Origin: Daejeonella rubra | GTDB lineage: Bacteria; Bacteroidota; Bacteroidia; Sphingobacteriales; Sphingobacteriaceae | Assembly (NCBI RefSeq): GCF_900103545.1 | Contig: NZ_FNHH01000005.1 | Location: 124,001-188,000 of the forward strand | DNA: 64,000 nucleotides | Direction: 5' to 3' | Made by a program: the position numbers and the translations under genes | The notes under the pieces: generated by a model | Database searches by the model: none | Seen by the model: the letters and a program-made list of their open reading frames with translations, nothing else | Told to the model about the DNA's origin: nothing | In this document: piece by piece, positions 54,630 through 62,305 of the stretch | Position numbering within the stretch: the stretch's first letter is position 1 | Layout of the letters: every line of letters begins with the position of its first letter

Positions 54630-54902
54630 TTGAAAAATATTATGCTACGGTATATCGGGGGTCTGGTCCTGTTTGCTGTTTTTATTCTCTCTGTAAATTC
54701 CCTGATTGCTGATCCAGCCAGTGGATATAAAGTATTTCCAAATGATCTTTATAAAGTACAGGAGACGGTTGTTTATGTAACTAACACTGGAACCAAATAT
54801 CATAAATCTTCCTGCAGGTATTTGAATCAGAGTAAGATTAAGACTACCTTGAAGAAGGCAATGGCGGCAGGGAATGGGGCATGTAAGGTTTGTAAGCCGT
54901 AG
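54630..54902 (+). CDS. Small secreted protein with C-terminal Cys-rich domain
   Basis: The 90-residue protein has a signal peptide (about 1-27). Its C-terminal 40 residues, VYVTNTGTKYHKSSCRYLNQS ending in CKVCKP, resemble the small zinc-binding-like domain attached to some nucleases and ComEC-type proteins (TGxKYHxxxCxYL...CxxCxP). Here it stands alone without an enzyme. The role is unknown. The start was kept at ATG 54630 region as the first codon giving a full signal peptide; ATG two codons later is also possible. Confidence 0.75.
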   Translation: MKNIMLRYIGGLVLFAVFILSVNSLIADPASGYKVFPNDLYKVQETVVYVTNTGTKYHKSSCRYLNQSKIKTTLKKAMAAGNGACKVCKP

Positions 54903-55067
54903 ATTTTTCTATTAAAAATTGTACTGTTACCGTGTAATCATTACCATTATGTTCTATTCTATCTAAAAAAATTTTTGTTCTTAATGTAGCTATTATTAAT
55001 TTTCAATTCGGCTATCACTCAATTTAACTATAGCTATACCTTTTAATATCTACCCACAATATTCATT

Positions 55068-55535
55068 TTACACCCTATCCCCTTTTGCACTTGCAATTAA
55101 CATGGACACTTTTATTCCAAAAACTTCATAAAGGTTTTTACTATTCATAGCCCCAATTACCTTCTTAGTCGTCAGTTCATTCCTCGAACTCTCCAAAAGA
55201 AAATCACAAATCTGTTCGATGTTTTCATCTGCGAACTGAAATTTTTTGGCGAATTTTCTGAGGAGCATATATTTATCATCAGATACGTTCTGATCTGCCT
55301 GGATAATAACAGCCAGATCATACAGATATTCAATTCTTTCATCCAAAGTTTCCAGAATGCTGAGCCCAAATACAGTATCAATCAATATCCTCTGTAATTG
55401 CTGAGTATCAATCCCCCTATGTGCTGCGAATTCATAAAGCTGTTTCAATTCCAGCATATCAAAGTTTTCATCAGAGCAGGCAATTTGAAATAGTCTTAAA
55501 AAGTGATTTTTAAGTTCATTGGATATTGTATGCAT
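55068..55535 (-). CDS. TerB-like helical protein
   Basis: The 155-residue all-alpha protein has two related halves, SDENFDMLELKQLYEFAAHRGI and ADQNVSDDKYMLLRKFAKKFQF, with the acidic positions and spacing of TerB-like (tellurite-resistance) domains. It has no signal peptide or membrane span. TerB-like domains bind divalent metals in some proteins. There are no other Ter genes nearby, so tellurite resistance should not be inferred. Confidence 0.6.
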   Translation of the reverse strand: MHTISNELKNHFLRLFQIACSDENFDMLELKQLYEFAAHRGIDTQQLQRILIDTVFGLSILETLDERIEYLYDLAVIIQADQNVSDDKYMLLRKFAKKFQFADENIEQICDFLLESSRNELTTKKVIGAMNSKNLYEVFGIKVSMLIASAKGDRV

Positions 55536-55601
55536 ATTGATTCTTGTAGATTATATTTTCCGCAATTCAATTTTCAGCTAAATGTTAATCGGTTTTCCCC
55601 T

Positions 55602-55772
55602 TCACCCAATCAGCCACCGACCCACAACTATTAAAAATGCCAGTCCACCGATCGCGATAAATATTTGAAGCATTATAAAGGCACATCGAATTCCCGTTCC
55701 AATTGCCCGGTTAACAGCATCCTCATTTTTTCCAATTTTTAAATCATCCATGATACCTCCAATTACCGCCAT
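55602..55772 (-). CDS. Small membrane ORF (56 aa), possibly a truncated gene
   Basis: The ORF from ATG 55772 encodes MAVIGGIMDDL and a second hydrophobic helix IMLQIFIAIGGLAFLIVVG. Upstream codons remain open for nine further codons (NWIWTVVIF) that look like the start of the first membrane helix, but no ATG, GTG or TTG is found there before a stop. It may therefore be the surviving 3' part of a larger gene, or use a rare start. No function is suggested. Confidence that it is expressed is low to moderate. Confidence 0.4.
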   Translation of the reverse strand: MAVIGGIMDDLKIGKNEDAVNRAIGTGIRCAFIMLQIFIAIGGLAFLIVVGRWLIG

Positions 55773-55969
55773 AAAAATTACTACGGTCCAGATCCAATTA
55801 AAAAAATTAGATCAACAATTGATTTTGACCCGTATATTTTATTAAAAAAAACCCTTTACCAAAGTTGTTTTTATAAACAGTGTTTTCCTTACGGGAAACC
55901 GTAAGCGATAGATATTTCAATAAATTTATTGGGAAGTTTTAGAAAACCGGTTTAAGATCAGCTTAGCGT

Positions 55970-56106
55970 ACTAGTGTCATTTCACAAATAATTTGACGAA
56001 AACCTCTGAATGCTAAGAAGGCTAAAATAATGGCAGTTTAATGTGACGATACCAGGATAAAACTATTGAAACTCTATTCGTCAATTAATTCGTGAGATGA
56101 CACTGG
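55970..56106. mobile_element. MITE-like element, copy A
   Basis: The 135-bp unit has imperfect terminal inverted repeats AGTGTCAT...TTTGACGA and TCGTCAA...ATGACACT. Its interior CTAAGAAGGCTAAAATAATG has no coding potential. It is about 75% identical by eye to copy B 513 bp to the right. Confidence 0.7.
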
Positions 56107-56170
56107 ATGATGGGTAACTGAAATGATTGAATAAAAAATACTGAGCCTTGGGATAGCCATATCGCTCAAT

Positions 56171-56472
56171 AGCCCGGTGCTTTAGCTCCGGTTTTCAGCC
56201 CGGGCTTCAGCCCAAAACCTAAGCGACCGGAACAGAACAAATACTGGTGCTTCAGCGCCGAAATACCGATAACTAATCCAAATCTGCCATTCCCTAACCC
56301 GAATTTTTAGTATTCCAAAATTTTCAAATAGTGCAGTCTAAATACCTGCTATGTCATTTATAATATCTATCGGGCTAAAGCCCAATATATTTTTCCTCAC
56401 ATGTTACAGAATATTCGGCTGAAGCCCGAAAACGAACAAACTCGTTAACTCCAGCTAAAGCTGGAGCCTATT
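56171..56472. repeat. Cluster of six REP-type mini-hairpins
   Basis: Short palindromes built on GCTTTAGC, GCTTCAGC, GCTAAAGC and GCTGAAGC follow one another: CCGGTGCTTTAGCTCCGG, GGGCTTCAGCCC, GGTGCTTCAGCGCC, GGGCTAAAGCCC, CGGCTGAAGCCCG and CTCCAGCTAAAGCTGGAG. They lie between the two MITE-like copies. Such clusters are usually spread by REP-associated transposases encoded elsewhere. Confidence 0.75.
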
Positions 56473-56482
56473 TAGCGGCCTT

Positions 56483-56623
56483 ACTGGTGTCATGTCATTA
56501 ATACTTTGACGAACACATCGAAATACTAAGGAGACTAAAATAAAATGGCGGCATACCTGTGACGATGAGAGGATGAAATTATTAAAATTTTATCCGTCAA
56601 TTGATGAGTGACATAACACTAGT
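56483..56623. mobile_element. MITE-like element, copy B
   Basis: The unit begins ACTGGTGTCATGTCA and ends TGACATAACACTAGT, with inner TTTGACGA and TCCGTCAA. It is in the same orientation as copy A and shares its interior (ACTAAGGAGACTAAAATAAA). No transposase gene is present. Confidence 0.7.
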
Positions 56624-56652
56624 AAGATTTGCAGGAAGTGCTTATCCGGATT

Positions 56653-56705
56653 AACCACCCCCTTTAATTCCCCGCTCCAATGGAGTCCGTCGGACCAGCG
56701 GTGGA
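56653..56705. repeat. Short REP-like repeat, full copy
   Basis: ACCACCCCCTTTAATTCC, then CCGCTCCAATGGAGTCCGTC with its own TCC/GGA arms, then AGCGGTGGAC. It is the longer form of the element at 47952-47979. The remaining bases of the 1,030-bp gap 55773-56802 hold no recognisable gene. Confidence 0.6.
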
Positions 56706-56802
56706 CAAGGATGGCTAAGAAACATTTGCTATAATCTTGAATACAAATTTTGAGTGCAATTTTTTATCCGTCATGCTATCCAAAGATAGCTGGGGGTTTA
56801 TA

Positions 56803-57468
56803 TCAGATCACTCCAATATCCTTGCAGAATGCAATCAATTGCTCATTTTTAGTGAAGTTCAATGCTTCTTTGATATAATTCAAGCGCTTCTCTACGCTGC
56901 TTAAGCCATATGGTTTGATTTGCTTTTTCTCAAGATATCCAGGGATATCCTTTTGAAGCATGCCCTTTGATAGTGAGGTGATGAGAACTATATCGTACTC
57001 CTTGAATTCATAGGTGTTACTAAGCTGGATTGAACGCCTTAATTCAGTGCTCAGATATGTTTTTTTGTTGAAAATAGCTTCTAAAGCTAACTTTAGTTCT
57101 GTAACATCGCGCCGGGCTTTTCTTACAAAAGCGTCAATAGACAGCTCTTTAAATAAATTGTCTATAGTTGCTGGTTTGCTCTCGGCTGAAAACACGAGTA
57201 TTTTTATATCGGGCTGAAACTCTTTTACAGCTTTGATCAGCTCAGTGCCAGAACTAATTTTTTGGGGAGTATCATCCTCATCAAAAGACAGGTCTGTGAT
57301 CAGGAGATCGTATGGCTTACCACTCCTGATTGCATGCGAGATACGGGTGAGTGCATCATCGCAATAGTAAACATAGTCATTGCTCAATACCCCGAAATCC
57401 TCTAAAGCCTTCCTGATGGAAATATTAGAACTTTCGTGATCTTCAGCGATGAGTACCTTATTGAACAT
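56803..57468 (-). CDS. Response regulator with C-terminal helix-turn-helix
   Basis: The 221-residue protein has a receiver domain (1-125) with the acidic pocket ED (9-10), phospho-acceptor Asp59 in LLITDLSF and Lys117. The linker is followed by a helical C-terminus in which SLSKGMLQKDIPGYL and SSVEKRLNYIKEAL resemble a LuxR-type HTH, though divergent. It starts 5 bp after the stop of the adjacent kinase gene, so they form a two-component pair. The target genes are not evident. Confidence 0.88.
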   Translation of the reverse strand: MFNKVLIAEDHESSNISIRKALEDFGVLSNDYVYYCDDALTRISHAIRSGKPYDLLITDLSFDEDDTPQKISSGTELIKAVKEFQPDIKILVFSAESKPATIDNLFKELSIDAFVRKARRDVTELKLALEAIFNKKTYLSTELRRSIQLSNTYEFKEYDIVLITSLSKGMLQKDIPGYLEKKQIKPYGLSSVEKRLNYIKEALNFTKNEQLIAFCKDIGVI

Positions 57469-57473
57469 AATTT

Positions 57474-59135
57474 TTAAATCTTGACAGGGATTTGTAATTG
57501 AATATTAAGTCCCCCTGTTGTGCCGGTACCAAAATTAATGTTGCCACCAATACTATTTATACGGTTTCCCGTATTTGTTAAACCGTTCTTAAAAAGTATA
57601 CCTTCGGATATCCCAATTCCGTTGTCTGTATAATAAATCCTTATTTCATTAGCTTTCCGCTCAAACCTTATGGCTACTGAACTGGCCTGACTATGTTTTC
57701 TCATGTTAACCATCAGTTCCTGTAGCACCTGCTTCAGCTCATATTTCTCTTGCTCAGGCAAGTTTTCCCATACTTCATCGGTATTTCCAACAATAAGCAC
57801 CTTAGTTTCTACCGAAGCAAACGAAACTAATAATTGTCTTATAATTTCCTGAAAATTTCTTTTCTTCTCTTCTTTTATCACATCATCGTATGAGATATCG
57901 CGTGAGCGTTCATACAAGATTTCCATTTCATCCAATATCTTCTCATGCTCTATCTCTTTGTTATTCTCAATTTCAGCCATGATCCGATAAATGCCATTAG
58001 CTACGACATCATGAACCTTTTTTGAGGTTTTCAGCTGTCCTTCCTGAATTGCATTTTTGGCGCTAAGTTCTAAACGTTTTTTTCGTCTTTTATACCAGAA
58101 AACAGAAAAAACACCCCCTGCTACAAGCAAAATGGTCAGTGAAATTATCCATAAATTTCTTACGGTTCGTTGGGCTTTTAGTATAAGATTATCCGCTTTA
58201 TGCTTTTCTGTTTCATACCGGATCAGTGCAAATTGATTTTTAGCATTGTTCCGGGCGTTCTGAATACTGTCCTCCAATATCCGATATTGATCGAAGTATA
58301 TCCTGGCATCCTGCACATCACTCAATGGTATCAACTTTTGTATGGCTTCCATGCGATCGTCAGCGCTGTTGAGATTGCTGGCAATCTGGTACATTTTCTT
58401 TGCATGAAATAATGCGCTATCGGGACGTTTCTTCTTATAATAATCGGCGAGGTGTGCATAGCTTGCGTTTTGCCCCCATAGATCTTTTTGTTCTACCCGT
58501 ATGTTTAATGCTTCATTAAGTTCTTTGGCGGAATTATGATTCGGATTCTCAAGCCATTTCGTAAAAGCGTAGTTGGAAAGTACCCTGGCGTAGTTTACCG
58601 GGTTTTTCTCCTGAATTAATATGGTCTTGTAGATTGCAAGGGCAGTGCTAAAATCCTCATTTTTGCGATGTGCGTTGGCAATATTATTTTTAACAATAAG
58701 CATGTATGAGCTGTCGGCAATGAACTCAAGGCTCTTATTATAGAACTCTATAGCTTTTGAATATTGCTTTAGATTAGAACTGGCGATACCCAGATTGTTA
58801 TAATTAGATAAAATATAAGGATGTTGTTCCGGATTTTTCTCATCGAAATATGAAACGGCGTTTAGGGATAGTTCCTGACCGCCAAAAAGATCACCCTGAT
58901 CGGTAGCGATGATAGCCATATTGACCATACAGCCAGCTGCTTTCAGACTATCCTTTTCCTGAATAAACTGGTCCCTTGCTTTACTAAAATACAGGAAGGC
59001 AGAATCTTTTCTCCCCTCATCCCGATGCTTGTAAGCACTTTTGTAGTAAGGATTATTATTCTTTTCCGGTGAGGGTTTATTTGAGCAGGCACAGCAAAAT
59101 ACTATGAAAAAAAGGGGAATACTACTAAGCTTCAT
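57474..59135 (-). CDS. TPR-containing membrane histidine kinase
   Basis: The 553-residue protein has an N-terminal signal or lipid anchor (FFIVFCCACS), TPR repeats at about 40-310, one membrane span (about 327-348), a HisKA_3-like segment with His375 in KKVHDVVANG, and an ATPase domain with NMRKHSQAS and DNGIGIS. This layout, with external TPR sensor and inner kinase, is common in Bacteroidetes. It is co-transcribed with the response regulator gene. The signal sensed is unknown. Confidence 0.92.
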   Translation of the reverse strand: MKLSSIPLFFIVFCCACSNKPSPEKNNNPYYKSAYKHRDEGRKDSAFLYFSKARDQFIQEKDSLKAAGCMVNMAIIATDQGDLFGGQELSLNAVSYFDEKNPEQHPYILSNYNNLGIASSNLKQYSKAIEFYNKSLEFIADSSYMLIVKNNIANAHRKNEDFSTALAIYKTILIQEKNPVNYARVLSNYAFTKWLENPNHNSAKELNEALNIRVEQKDLWGQNASYAHLADYYKKKRPDSALFHAKKMYQIASNLNSADDRMEAIQKLIPLSDVQDARIYFDQYRILEDSIQNARNNAKNQFALIRYETEKHKADNLILKAQRTVRNLWIISLTILLVAGGVFSVFWYKRRKKRLELSAKNAIQEGQLKTSKKVHDVVANGIYRIMAEIENNKEIEHEKILDEMEILYERSRDISYDDVIKEEKKRNFQEIIRQLLVSFASVETKVLIVGNTDEVWENLPEQEKYELKQVLQELMVNMRKHSQASSVAIRFERKANEIRIYYTDNGIGISEGILFKNGLTNTGNRINSIGGNINFGTGTTGGLNIQLQIPVKI

Positions 59136-59250
59136 CAGGAAAGATTTTCACCTAATTTATACAAATAGGTTCAACATGTTTACCAGATGCAGATTTTAAA
59201 TTTTTCCGGTCTAAATATTTTTTTTAAGCTTGAAATAGTAGAATTAAATA

Positions 59251-59285
59251 AGGGCGCCCTTAGATTTCTGTTCTAAGGACACCCT
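59251..59285 (-). terminator. Hairpin terminator after the small lipoprotein gene
   Basis: AGGGCGCCCTTAGA pairs with TCTAAGGACACCCT at 14 positions if G-U pairs are allowed, with a 7-nt loop. On the minus strand it is followed by TTATTTAATT. It ends the small minus-strand gene that begins at 59465. Confidence 0.65.
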
Positions 59286-59291
59286 GCATAT

Positions 59292-59465
59292 CTATGGCTG
59301 CGGAGGAGGAGGAATTTGCCCGTTTTCCCCACCGGTTTCACCAATTATGCCATCATCCAGTGTACTGTATTCTGTATTATTCCCGGAAGGTAAATCTTCA
59401 TTACCAATTGTGTTGCCTGTATTACATGCCAATCCCAATAAGATTGCAATCAAAAATTCAATCAT
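59292..59465 (-). CDS. Small lipoprotein (57 aa) of unknown function
   Basis: The ORF encodes MIEFLIAILLGLACNTGNT, a short lipoprotein signal with lipobox GLAC (Cys14), then an acidic, low-complexity stretch with Gly, Glu and Asn (DDGIIGETGGENGQ) and a C-terminal proline run PPPPQP. A terminator hairpin follows immediately. It is not recognised and lies upstream of the kinase on the same strand, 156 bp away. Its size is below common gene-calling cut-offs, so it may be missing from automatic annotation. Confidence 0.6.
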   Translation of the reverse strand: MIEFLIAILLGLACNTGNTIGNEDLPSGNNTEYSTLDDGIIGETGGENGQIPPPPQP

Positions 59466-59812
59466 TTCTTAAAAATTAATAGGTGAATAATCTTGCAGGG
59501 CCAACCGAATCCGATCGGAAGGATTACTGCATTGAATTCAAGAGGCGCCTCTTAAAATTTGGGGAAGAAATGAGATTTGATTAGCGGGTATGCTATTTTT
59601 GCTTCCCTGGTCATTAACAGATAACCGCCTTTCTCTTCTCTTTGGAAACCCTGATTTGCATGAGCTGTTAGCGGCTTCCAGGAGTAAAATTGCGGTGAAG
59701 GGATTAAGCCATAGAATTCGATTCCGAAGATTCCGGAAATGCTGAAGGGAATTCCGGAAAAGCCTGAAAAATTCTTAAATTCAGGCTGTTTTATATTTAG
59801 AATTCCGGAAAA
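59466..59812. other. Upstream region of the 314-aa gene
   Basis: No gene is visible in these 347 bp. It contains a perfect palindrome AAGAGGCGCCTCTT (59540-59553), a hairpin AGCCTGAA/TTCAGGCT near 59761-59787, and three TTCCGGAA palindromes near the right end (listed next). A TATATTTA box near 59793 is one mismatch from the -7 consensus. Confidence 0.4.
59731..59810 (+). promoter_or_regulatory. Three TTCCGGAA palindromes before the 314-aa gene
   Basis: TTCCGGAA occurs at 59731-59738, 59752-59759 and 59803-59810, the last only 2 bp before the start codon. The second and third are each embedded in GAATTCCGGAAAA. Repeated perfect palindromes at a promoter suggest an operator for a dimeric regulator, but the protein is unknown. 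Confidence 0.4.
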
Positions 59813-60757
59813 ATGTTCTCAGATTATAAAGTTGAGGTAGTAGAATGCTATAAAAAAATGAGGGATAAGGGTAGTTTATCTCTCAATTTAATGAGTCCTA
59901 CGCCGGCAAAACTGAAAAACGAATGCCTTATCGTTTTTCAATCAGGAAGAACAAAATCCGATATCGCAATCCTCCGTCAATTTTTTGGGCATAGAGAAGA
60001 TGAAACAGATTATGCAAGAGCTATAAAGACTATCGAGACAGATAAGCTCAGGCCATTGGTTAATTTCCTGAAAGAACAGACCAGCGATACGGATGACAAG
60101 AATATTGAATTACTTTCCTGGCTTATTGATTTTTCTCCCCGTCCTTATAGATATGGGGTAGAAGATGCAAAGGATACTCTGGCTATTGATAAAAAGGAGG
60201 AGCAGGTTTTTGCCGAAATTTCCGACTTAAATAAACATGAAAAAAATACGATCGGGGGAGGATCAAGGTTTAGCTACCAAAAAGAGTCAATTTTGGGACC
60301 TCCAATAATTAGTTCTAATACTGATTCGCCTGTTACACATTGGTATCAGAAAAAAAGGAATGTACTTTCTGGTCTTGCTTTGGTTGTTTTTGCATTGTTA
60401 CTATCTTTCAATAACTATCTTAAACCAAAAACTTTATTTGGGACTAAAGGAAAGGAAAGTTCCTGCATGTACTGGGCATCCGACCATTATGTGAGTGCAA
60501 ACTGCGATGAGAAAGTGCCGAACGTTAACATCATTGCATTAGACAGCTCTGAACTCAATCATTTTAAAAAGATAACCCGGCCAGATACCTTAATTCTGGC
60601 CGATATCAATAAGGTCTGGTATTCTAAAATCAATAAGGTAGTCGAGTTCTATACTGCTCCCGGCCACCATCCTGAGCATCCTGATAAGCAATTAAAACCA
60701 TTGTCGAAATACATGTTTTTGAAATATGTGGTAAAGGCAAGAGATGGGGCAAAATAG
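59813..60757 (+). CDS. Conserved unknown protein, single-pass membrane
   Basis: The 314-residue protein has a cytoplasmic N-terminal region (about 1-180), one transmembrane helix (about 187-204, VLSGLALVVFALLLSFNN) and a C-terminal outer domain (about 210-314) containing CMYWASDHYVSANCDEK with two Cys and RPDTLILADINKVWYSKI. I recall similar proteins of unknown function in several Sphingobacteriaceae genomes, but no domain name applies. It is preceded by a possible operator region and has no same-strand partner. Confidence 0.65.
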   Translation: MFSDYKVEVVECYKKMRDKGSLSLNLMSPTPAKLKNECLIVFQSGRTKSDIAILRQFFGHREDETDYARAIKTIETDKLRPLVNFLKEQTSDTDDKNIELLSWLIDFSPRPYRYGVEDAKDTLAIDKKEEQVFAEISDLNKHEKNTIGGGSRFSYQKESILGPPIISSNTDSPVTHWYQKKRNVLSGLALVVFALLLSFNNYLKPKTLFGTKGKESSCMYWASDHYVSANCDEKVPNVNIIALDSSELNHFKKITRPDTLILADINKVWYSKINKVVEFYTAPGHHPEHPDKQLKPLSKYMFLKYVVKARDGAK

Positions 60758-60957
60758 AGGATTGTACAGTTTAATCAGATATTACCTGTATCATGTGATT
60801 AGGGACCTTAAAAAGAGAGATGGATATGTTCCCCTTGGTTAGTAGTAGAATCCTGAGGCCCGTTCCGTTTTTAACGCAGTGTTCTGTAGATTATTCAATT
60901 CAAAAGGGTTTTCAGGTTAGTTTACAATACAAGCTCATCATAGCTTAAATGTTTTAT

Positions 60958-62067
60958 CTAAATATTCACCTTATACTTCGTACTGCGGCCACCTCCTTCA
61001 CCAGATGGTATTATAGCTCCCATAGCCAATAGATCCTGCAGATCCCGGGTAGCTGTTGCTTTTGAAACTTTGGTTAAAGAACTATATTTACCAGCATTTA
61101 TTCCGCCTTCGAATCCTTCTGGTCCTTCTTCAAGCATTCTCCTGATCACTTTGATCTGCCGTTCAGAAAGCTGATCCCGGTAATGGTCAAAAAACTTAGC
61201 CTTTTTCAATACAAAATCAATCTGTCGTTCCGCGTCTGTTTGCGCGGTGATAACTATGTCAAGAAACCAGGTGATCCACTCCGTTATCTCATTTGAACGC
61301 TGGGCGGTTTGCAGCGTCTCATAGTAGGCAGCCTTGTTTGCTTCAATCGCTTTAGATAGCGCGAGTAAAACAGGTCTGCCAATGCCCTGGGAGATTGCCT
61401 TTTCTGCAAGCGCCCGGCCGATCCTGCCATTCCCATCTTCAAAGGGGTGGATTGTTTCAAAGTACAGGTGAGCAATAGCTGAACGTATGGGGGCCTGAAT
61501 GATCGGTGCTTTTCCTCCGGGGGCTGTTTCATTGAACCAGGTGATAAACCTTTCCATCTCTTTCGGTACACGGTCAGAAGGTGGGGCTTCGAAATGAATT
61601 TTTTCCTTTCCGTAAGTTCCTGAAACAACCTGCATAGGCTCAGGAGAATTTCTCCATTGACCCGTCTTAATCCTGCTGTCAGAACCCAATAGCATATGGT
61701 GCCATGAAAATAATGTTCCCTGGTTCAGAGGGGACAAAAATGTATTACGGACATCTACCATTAATTGTCCGATACCATTTGCCCTTCTATCCGGCACCGG
61801 ATCAGGATTTTCATTTAAGCCTAAGCCATTTCTGATCGAAGACATCACATCCTTCCGACTCAGATACTCCCCTTCAATCTCCGAGGTTTTGATGGCTTCG
61901 GCAAGCATCGTGTCAATAATTGCAGATAACTGAGTGTCATCCGGAAGTGCCTTTAAAGCACCACTCACGGCCCCGATCTTTTCCGAAAACAGGTACATGC
62001 TCTCTTCTATTTTTGTAAGATCGTATCTGAAATCAGGCCAGTTTTCTTGTTGCCAGTTATAGGTCAT
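60958..62067 (-). CDS. Fic-family protein with DUF4172 and C-terminal winged helix
   Basis: The 369-residue protein has an N-terminal DUF4172-like region, an inhibitory motif T61-S-E-I-E65-G66 matching [ST]xxxE[GN], the Fic core HPFEDGNGRIGR (207-218) with catalytic His207, and a C-terminal winged helix (about 305-365; LTKVSKATATRDLQDLLAMG). Fic domains usually transfer AMP to target proteins, and the internal inhibitory helix restrains activity. The start codon lies inside a palindrome, and a second copy lies upstream, so self-regulation by the winged helix is plausible. Confidence 0.94.
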   Translation of the reverse strand: MTYNWQQENWPDFRYDLTKIEESMYLFSEKIGAVSGALKALPDDTQLSAIIDTMLAEAIKTSEIEGEYLSRKDVMSSIRNGLGLNENPDPVPDRRANGIGQLMVDVRNTFLSPLNQGTLFSWHHMLLGSDSRIKTGQWRNSPEPMQVVSGTYGKEKIHFEAPPSDRVPKEMERFITWFNETAPGGKAPIIQAPIRSAIAHLYFETIHPFEDGNGRIGRALAEKAISQGIGRPVLLALSKAIEANKAAYYETLQTAQRSNEITEWITWFLDIVITAQTDAERQIDFVLKKAKFFDHYRDQLSERQIKVIRRMLEEGPEGFEGGINAGKYSSLTKVSKATATRDLQDLLAMGAIIPSGEGGGRSTKYKVNI

Positions 62068-62138
62068 GAGCCGATTATTAATTTATTCGGCTCAAATATA
62101 ATGAAAATATGAGCCGATTACACTATTTATTCGGCTCA
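62067..62138 (-). promoter_or_regulatory. Fic promoter with two tandem palindromic operators
   Basis: Two inverted repeats with arms TGAGCCGA/TCGGCTCA span 62067-62094 and 62110-62138. A -7 box TATATTTG on the minus strand (62100-62093) overlaps the inner edge of the first and lies just before the second. The first palindrome touches the fic start codon, so a bound protein would block both initiation of transcription and the leader. Confidence 0.7.
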
Positions 62139-62252
62139 TACAAAATATGATAGCTTCGGAACAAGTGATTTAGGTAATTATTAACGTAAAAAAATTATAG
62201 CGCCATAATTCAATAAAGAGCAAATTACTATAAAGTTCTTCGGGAACCCATA

Positions 62253-62282
62253 TTGAGAAATTGATATTAACAAATACATTTG
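62253..62282 (+). promoter_or_regulatory. Promoter of the carboxypeptidase-regulatory-like gene
   Basis: TTG (62253-62255), 19 nt, then an exact TACATTTG box (62275-62282). The start codon follows at 62306, giving a leader of about 16 nt. Confidence 0.5.
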
Positions 62283-62305
62283 CTTAGTATTGCAATAAAA
62301 AACCC

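Noticed and set aside
55068..55535. Tellurite-resistance gene
   Set aside because: Only a TerB-like fold is visible; no other ter genes are near, so a resistance role is not supported.
55970..56705. Prophage or full insertion sequence
   Set aside because: No transposase, integrase or phage gene is present; only short non-coding repeats are seen.
59646..59690. Fourth copy of the leader element
   Set aside because: GAAACC and GCATGAGCT are present, but spacing differs, there is no matching right arm, and the start codon is over 120 bp away.
60958..62138. Fic-type toxin-antitoxin pair
   Set aside because: There is no small antitoxin gene beside it, and the inhibitory motif is within the Fic protein itself.
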